Assembly (NCBI GenBank): GCA_022818135.1
Contig: JAFMSR010000003.1
Coordinates: 15,389,134-15,453,133 of the forward strand
From: Saxidomus purpurata
Lineage: Eukaryota; Mollusca; Bivalvia; Venerida; Veneridae
Reading direction: 5' to 3'
Length of the DNA: 64,000 nt
Position numbers and translations under genes: made by a program. Each line of letters starts with the position of its first letter. Within the stretch, counting starts at the first letter, position 1. Below the pieces are notes generated by a model, which was not told the origin of the DNA, made no database searches, and worked only from the letters and a program-made list of their open reading frames with translations. Shown one piece after another: positions 22,491 through 64,000 of the stretch.

Positions 22491-25284
22491 TCTGACAGAT
22501 TCTATGTCTGTGTGACAAAAGTGATATATATATATATAATATAACAATCTACACTATCAAAATAAGTTACAACGTCTATAATACTACTAAACAATTTTTT
22601 AAACTGGCACCTGCCATTTGTAATATGTGCCATACCAAAGACGCCTTGAAAAGACCTCTGTCAATTTTAGTAAAAACTGTGTGTTCTGTCTCAATGACTA
22701 GGTTGAGGGCAAGAGGGGGGTGGGGGTTGGGGTGGAAATACATTTAAATATTGTTTTGACCTACTGATGTATTCAATAATTTTTATTTTTGCATTTTTTT
22801 TATTATGGGCAGTTCAGACCATAAAACTCGCTTTCCTTTTTACATGCAAATTGTGCAGGGCCATAAAAACTCTTATGACCTTTTTATGGAAATAACATAT
22901 TCAATAGTTTCACAGGTATAAATACATTGTATTCTGACCAAACTTTCACACCCTGAAGAAAAGACTGTACGCTACGTCACCAACCCAACCACACACACTT
23001 CCTACCTCACTTTTGAACTACCAAGAACCTCACTGCATACATTCTTGGCTATTATTTGTATAACAATAAATCTCTCTATACATGTGCCCCAAAGAACTTG
23101 GGACCACCTATATTAAAACGCAAAACATTTAAACTCAGCTATTCAAAACCACCCAGACAAATTTCTAAGGCACTTCTTACAAATGACTGCTGCTTATTGC
23201 CATGAGAATATCATTTTTGATTAAACAAAATACATAAGTGCAGCATATCATAGATGAAACATAAACAAAATCCAATCCTAAACATGCAAAAAATAAATGT
23301 CAATTTCTAACCAAAAAAAAAAAATGCTGACCTGAACAAAAAGTTTCTATTTCTTCAACACCTGAATTGGAACCGTTTGGTACGACTTATTCAGCCCCAC
23401 TGTGTGAAAACATTACATTTAGTGGTATATTTATTGTAAGAAGAAGAGAGAAGAGTGTTTTTGTTGTAGAGCAAAGCTATAATCACGGGAAGTATACTGA
23501 TATCCTAGTCACCAATGATGGATAAGACAGCAGTATGGATCCAGGAGTCAGTAGTTCGAAACTTCAACTGACAATGAAGCTAACAGTCGATTAACTTTCT
23601 GTGAAATACTTTTATGGTTTGACATATCAAAACAATTTTTTGAATTCAAAGTAATGAGTATAAAAAAAGTATAAAATATTCCACTAGTTCTGCCCATTAA
23701 GAAACGTATCAAAAGTGAGTCGTCGGTTAAAGTTTCCAACAACCGGGTCCAGATCAGATTGCACAGATGTTGGATTGCGCTGATGAGCATGCTGATCTGA
23801 CACCATGGTCCGAACAGCAGGAAGTAAGTTTTCGCACAGCCTGGCTAAATAGTCTTTGAACTAGAAAGAGAATGCTGATAAACGAACATAAATTAAACAT
23901 GGTACAATATGCTGAACATTTAGAAAACACATTTACATGATAGTACAGAACATTGAATTTCATTCTTTTTTTTGTCATTAAATTTTAAAGTGAAATGTAG
24001 CAGTGGAACTGTTAGGAAAACTGATCAATTAAAACTCTGATTTACTTTTGAAATCCATGTTGATAAATGAAAGGGAACTTGAAGATTACTTTAGCATAGG
24101 CAACAAAAAGACAATGCTGTCTCCCTACAAATTAATCTTGATCCCTAAGAAATTAGATCAGGCTGAAACAAGGGCTCTGCATACTATTTCAGTATGATAA
24201 ATAGGTAATAGCTATTGTTCCCTGTTTTGTTGTCTACACACAAGTACGCAATCTTGTATATCTTTAGGGTTTTCATGATTAATCAAAGTTGAGATTATAC
24301 ATGTAACAATTGCAAAAGTTACAACTCAAAAATAACTGGTGCAGCTATGCACAATGCAAAACGCAATGTTTGGTTTAACCCCAACAGAGGTCAATTTTTC
24401 AAATGGGCCTGTTCATTCTAAAAACACAAGACTGTACCATTATATATTTAAGGGGGTACTCACTGAAAATTTATTGACCCAATAACCAACAGTGGAGATC
24501 ATGATCACATGACACAGAGATGCATCTTGATCATGATCTGCACTGGTCGTAAAAGCAGAATCATTTGCCGACAGCTAGGAAAAGATTAAAGTATGATACT
24601 GAACAAACAGATTAAAACATTGGCATTATAAAAAAAGGGTTAAAGCTTATATTTACTAAGACTGGTTTAAAAAATTGAGCAACATAAAACCGTTCAATGT
24701 TTTCTAAGAAGCTTCGAACAGTGAAGAATTGATAACTTCATATTAAGCTGTCCCGCTATCCAGGATCAGTAACTCTTAATATCTGCCAACAGAAGTAAAC
24801 CTGAATTCTCTCCCTTGGTCTTACAGTACTGCTGCTATTGATGTTTGTGTTCAACTTAAAACTCAGCCTTGTAAGGAATGTGTGTAAAATAAATCATCTT
24901 GTATACACAGGTCTGAATGAGATGGTGCACAATGTTTTCAGAACAGGGGCGCACGAGACTGTGTCTATGAAGGGTATTAAACTTCAATCCATTATCAAAA
25001 ACTCTTAAAAATAGATGCACTGCATCTCTAGTAGTGTATAATTTCATCTGATAAAGCCTGTTGACTCTACAACAAGTAGTATCATCAGCGTAACAAAGTA
25101 TACACGTAACTTTGATTTCCATATACTCTGACTAGTCTTCTATGAGGTTTTGATTGTCAAAATAATTATAGTGGCAAAATATTGAACCATTCTAGCATGG
25201 CTTGACTAGTTTGTCAGCTCAACAAAGAAGGACATGAAGCATGTATATTCTGCAATAAAGAACAATTTGACACACTGACCTGTG

Positions 25285-25500
25285 AGAGTCAACTGTGATG
25301 TCAAATTGTGCCATATTGCACTGAAGTACACATTTGTACAAAAGATAATTTTTTGACATTTTCTTTTAGTCATTTTTGGTCATGTTAGAATCAAAATAGT
25401 ATCCTTTTCAGCATTGTTTACAAGCTTTATGATTTAACAATGGCTTGTTGTTTTGTGCATCAGAACTCTAAAACCATTGTTTATTAGAAAATACACAACG
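25285..25500. repeat. Diverged copy of the foldback repeat at 28271-28448
   Basis: It shares TTTGGTCATGTTAGAATC, ATCCTTTTCAGCATTGTT and ACCATTGTTTAT with the better preserved copy; the arms are eroded. Confidence 0.6.
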
Positions 25501-26256
25501 CATAAATGGAAATATTTTCTAAATCCTCCGTCAATATCTGAATTCTATGGACAAACGAAAAGGAAGCTGTTATGAAATATTATAAACACTTCACTTTATA
25601 TTGTTTCCTTTGCTTCTGAAATGATCAGAAACTTTTTTTGGACATCTGAGTTTAAATTGACTATAACAAAAAACTTCATCTTTTAGCCTTGACTATAACA
25701 CAAACTGGGTTTTAAACCAATACTAATTCTGGTATGTCAATATTCTACCCACATCGAAAAACTTTAACATACAATTTAATCACAAAAAATATTTAAACTA
25801 ACAATTCTAAGGACTACTTTTTTTGTTTGTTTTCGTTTTGTGGTGGGAGGGTCATTTTATCAGAGCTGTAAAATTCACAGTTTTGAAAAGAAATTTTCTA
25901 ATTTACCATACAGCAGCTATTGTCTACATGATTAATACTCTTCATTCACAAGTTGCAAATAACAATTTGTTTCTCTAAGAACTAAACACTATTTGATAGC
26001 TAAAATTATAACAAAATATCTTATGTTATATGCGACATGTACATTACATTATACATATTCACCAGTTTTCTTTTATACCATCTCACCACTACAACCCCGC
26101 TCTTACATGTAACACAGACTTATGTACTTCCTGCTAATGTTCCAAATGTTTTATGACTCACACATTTTTCTCTACTCCCAGACATCTTCAGTTTAAAATG
26201 AATATGAAAGTGATACTAACAGAGCCAATGCAAGCAAAACAGGTACCCATTTCTCT

Positions 26257-26262
26257 TTTATT
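26257..26262 (-). promoter_or_regulatory. Nearest candidate polyadenylation signal for the mannosidase gene
   Basis: TTTATT on the plus strand (AATAAA on the minus) is the first I see after the stop, about 440 bases downstream. AT richness makes chance occurrence likely, and the real 3' UTR may be much longer. Confidence 0.2.
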
Positions 26263-26702
26263 TTCAGTGTAATTAAAGTTTAAAAACTGCATAGTTTCTC
26301 CAAAAATAATACATGTAGATAGAATTTGACTGTTTCTAGCATTTAACATGAAAGATGCAAGTAAGCACTGGAAATTTTACACAAAAGTAACAATTTGCAA
26401 CATGACAGCATTAAAAAAATTGAAAAAAAGAACAAAAAAAAAACGATGACACATTATCAAAAATATGATAGTTTTATCTATAGGGGTAAACTGCATAAGT
26501 TTTATATCCCTCAAAATTGCTGTCTGTAACTTGCTCACTCGTAATCTTGGGTTATTCATACACAGGTACCATTTCGCTTGCAACGGCTCAATATTTAGAG
26601 GTCTAAATCGGACCTTTTACGAGAAGTCTTAACATACAAAAATGCTGTTATACTGGTTTCTACACGATCACAATGTTGGCAGAGAACTTCATACAAAATT
26701 CA

Positions 26703-61474
<34,772 letters not shown>

Positions 61475-61526
61475 TTAAGAACATAACAGTACTATCATAA
61501 ACCATGCTCAGTCAAAGATCACATCG

Positions 61527-61712
61527 AGGTTAAGTTGTCTGCCGCTCATCCCAGAGGTTGCAGGTTCAAGCCCCACTGGGGTCACAACTGTACCTCCTCA
61601 TATGACACCAGTACTGGTTTTTCAAGGAAGTGGACTTGAGAGTGGCTCGATTATCGATAAGCTACAAGCTTTCTTCACGATCGTGCATATAAAATAAATA
61701 AGTATAAAGTAA
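61527..61712 (+). mobile_element. tRNA-derived SINE
   Basis: It matches 35522-35702: GAGGTTAAGTTGTCTGCCGC, box-B-like GGTTGCAGGTTCAAGCCCC, ACCAGTACTGGTTTTTCAAG, GCTACAAGCTTTCTTCACGA and the tail AAATAAATAAGTATAAAGTA. Its box B (GGTTCAAGCCC) is better preserved than in the other copy. Confidence 0.85.
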
Positions 61713-61817
61713 AGATCACATGACCAACTTGTTTGTTCCATGTCATCTCTAAGCTATATATTTATGTCCATATTTCATAATGTGTTTGCTGGTCTTTATT
61801 TGCAGGGTGGTCTCTAT

Positions 61818-61901
61818 TCCGGGGGGAGGGGGGGGGGGGGTCTTAAACACAGGTCTGACTGTATTACCGGGGGGGTCTTAAACACAGGTCTGACTGTATT
61901 A
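61818..61901. repeat. G-rich direct duplication
   Basis: A poly-G tract (GGGGGGAGGGGGGGGGGGG) is followed by TCTTAAACACAGGTCTGACT, then GTATTA. GGGGGG and the same 26 bases then recur at once. The G-runs could form a quadruplex. Confidence 0.85.
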
Positions 61902-62859
61902 AGTTCTTGAAAATAGCAAAACACAAACAATAACTCAGTAATACACATAGTTCATCATTAAAACTCTTACTAGGTAGTAGATCGTTCATAATGATATCAC
62001 ATAAATAGTGTGGCCCTGATTGGCTGCAGATATATTGATAAACTATAACTAAAAAGAAAAGTAAACTTAAAAGCAGTCAGACGAAAGGCATAATTATCTT
62101 TATATGTAACTGAAGTTTTTCTAAACAAATTATTCTTATCAGGATAGATAGTAAAGTAAACAGAATGGTGTCCTTTTAAATCTTTGCCCTTAAAGTTTAA
62201 TATGATCTTGGCATTTAAATTTGAGTTAAGAGACAAATTTCATCAGATGCCAAAACATAATAAATTCCCAGTTTATTCCTTAATATTTTATTAATCTCTT
62301 TTGCTAAGACAGAAAAAAAATGTCATCAAAAGATACGAGACTAATTGAAAAATCAGAATACTATGTGAACTTACTATGATTTCAGTTTTGGTTAACTTGT
62401 TAAGGTATTGAATGGACTAGCCTCTAAACGTTTGTTTACTTACGTTATAAAGGTATTAATAAAAGTATTCTATCATTTGCAACTTTTGAATAACATGCAG
62501 TTAACCTGATGTTTCCTTTAGAACTGGCTAAAATACCATTATTAACAAAATGTTGCAGGACAAGTTTCAGTCAAAAATGGAAATTTTACTGAAAACTGAC
62601 AGGTAAATTAACAAGTTTCATAACACTGATGTTCTAGAGCCATATGGCCATTATTTTTTTATTACTTGTTACTCGAAGTTTGAAATTAAAAAGCTCCGTA
62701 CGGAGGAGGAAAAAAAAAAAAAAAAAGACTTTTTTTATACATGACAAACTTTGTTTCATCGTGGACCTGCTTTCTCTTCTAAAATCCGACATAAGAACAC
62801 CCCCCTCCCCGAGCAAAATACCCTTGAAAATTTGTTGACTTTTATTACCTTATTCTCTT

Positions 62860-63120
62860 TCCAATTATATAGAGAAGGTATCAAGTGATTGCAATAAATG
62901 ATTCTGAAACTTTTTGATTGATGGGAAGTTGCATTTTTATAAAACATTTGGCCAACATTTGATTAAATTAATCAAAAACATTTATCAGCATTTTAGGTAA
63001 GTCAAAACATTTTGTCGCTATTCTGAGGGTAATATTTTGTAAAACATTTGGGGATAAAATATATTATTTTAGGGGGGGGATGGGGCTGAATTTTGGCCCA
63101 AAATTGCACTCAAAAATAAT
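62860..63120. repeat. Partial duplicate of the inverted CAGTG-type element
   Basis: GGTATCAAGTGATTGCAATA, AACATTTGATTAAATTAATC and GGGATGGGGCTGAATTTTGG parallel 63315-63500 in direct order, so this element has a direct internal duplication. Confidence 0.65.
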
Positions 63121-63179
63121 TAAATTTTCAGATAAAAATATTGGTGTCAGTAACAAAACTATTAACAACAGGCATTATT

Positions 63180-63677
63180 GTTGAAACAAATGAAACAAAT
63201 CTATTTTTATCTTTTTTTGAGTCTTCTGAACACTGTTTTCTTTGGTAAAATTTTTTTAAAAACGGGTCGCGAAAATAGATGACAAACGAAAAATCCGATT
63301 TTCGCTGACTATTTCAATTGTAAGGTATCAAATAATTGCAAGAAGTGATTATGAAACGTTTTTATTGATGGAAACTTACATTTTATAACAATTTTGGCAA
63401 GCATTTGATTAATTTAATCAGAAACTTTTGTCAGCATTCATTTTGAGGGGATTTTTGTCAAAAATGGGGGAAATAAAGGGAATGGGGCTGAATTTCGGTT
63501 CCAAATCGGTCTGAAAAAATTCACTAGACGAATGCAGCTTCTTGACGTTATCAATTGTATAAACGGACCTCTAATTTCACGATTTTAAAATTTGGAAAAA
63601 AAGAAAAAATTTTTTTTTTTGAAAATCCGAAAAATTAGGGGCGGCGGGTTCGAGTAACGACAAATCAAAAAACACTG
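63180..63677 (-). mobile_element. Inverted, diverged copy of the 655-bp CAGTG-ended element
   Basis: On the minus strand it gives ATTTTTCGTTTGTCAT, TTTTCGCGACCCG, CCGAAATTCAGCCCC and TTCCCCC..ATTTTTGACAAA in the order of the 60525-61179 copy. It ends CACTG at 63673-63677. The outermost 150 bases differ. Confidence 0.7.
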
Positions 63678-63719
63678 GCCTATGCTTCACTTTGTTTTAC
63701 CATCCTCTTGATGTGTACT

Positions 63720-63955
63720 AATTTATTTATTCTTAATTACTACAGTGCAACATTAGTTAACAACTTACATATATATTAATTGCTAACTTCCGATATTAAA
63801 TCATTTAATCAACCCGAGATGTATAGAGGGGGAGACTCAAAGGGGAGATGTTGAATTATTGTATCTTGCCTAAGGACACTATCACCATAGCACTGGTTGG
63901 GACTGAACCCTGGACCCTCCAATTCTGAGGGGAAAGCACTATACCACCAAGATTA
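63720..63955 (-). mobile_element. tRNA-derived SINE
   Basis: On the minus strand: head with TTGGTGGTATAGTGCTTTCC (box A region) and GGGTTCAGTCCC (box B), central motif GTGTCCTTAGGCAAGATA, and a tail with AAGTTGTTAACTAATG and AAGAATAAATAAATTAGT. Confidence 0.75.
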
Positions 63956-64000
63956 GAGGGCAGTTAGGAAGCCGTTCTTGGCAAAACCAGGGCTGTGAAC

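Larger units (their letters stand above)
20144..26702. other. Intergenic stretch and presumed 3' UTR side of the mannosidase gene
   Basis: AT-rich with no supportable gene. It includes an 18-bp tandem repeat (22414-22490), a degraded foldback repeat copy (about 25285-25500) and a GATCATGATC-containing hairpin near 24495-24550. Some of it near 26700 must be 3' UTR of the mannosidase, extent unknown. Confidence 0.45.

Overview
The window is an AT-rich, intron-rich, repeat-dense animal nuclear region. Two recognisable protein-coding genes (both incomplete at the 5' end) occupy only about 2 kb of coding sequence. The gene content (a four-jointed-type secretory kinase and a Golgi/ER class I alpha-mannosidase), long introns, tRNA-derived SINEs, and many short non-coding elements with inner tandem units suggest a mollusc, most probably a bivalve. 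That taxonomic call is inference from repeat style, not from a marker gene.

Layout. (1) 483-6028, plus strand: the last four coding exons of a four-jointed box kinase (FJX1/fj-like), 303 residues ending in a stop. Its introns hold a foldback element (1963-2134) and a decayed LINE reverse transcriptase (about 2340-3030). The 5' splice site of its third exon is tandemly duplicated, which could add 10 in-frame residues around the catalytic Asp. (2) 6029-26702: about 20 kb of convergent intergenic space without a supportable gene; it holds a 36-bp minisatellite, two elements with inner tandem units and clusters of TGACCT half-sites, and a TTAA-type transposon copy. (3) 26703-61438, minus strand: nine coding exons (386 residues, stop included at 26703) of a glycoside hydrolase family 47 alpha-1,2-mannosidase, with all phases joining cleanly. 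Its introns carry most of the repeats: a second TTAA-type copy with a nested insertion, 29-, 34-, 42- and 48-bp minisatellites, several modular 'AAGAGCTGTC' elements, and SINEs. (4) 61439-64000: upstream intron of the same gene, with SINEs and an inverted copy of a 655-bp CAGTG-ended element.

The two genes are convergently transcribed (3' ends face each other) and their products both act in the secretory pathway: four-jointed kinases phosphorylate cadherin domains in the Golgi lumen, and GH47 mannosidases trim Man alpha-1,2 residues from N-glycans. No functional coupling is implied by the sequence. The most unusual items are the duplicated splice donor, a DHE in place of the family's DNE triplet in the kinase, a set of non-coding elements sharing terminal modules but with unrelated tandem cores, and a nested transposon insertion whose empty site is preserved in the same window.
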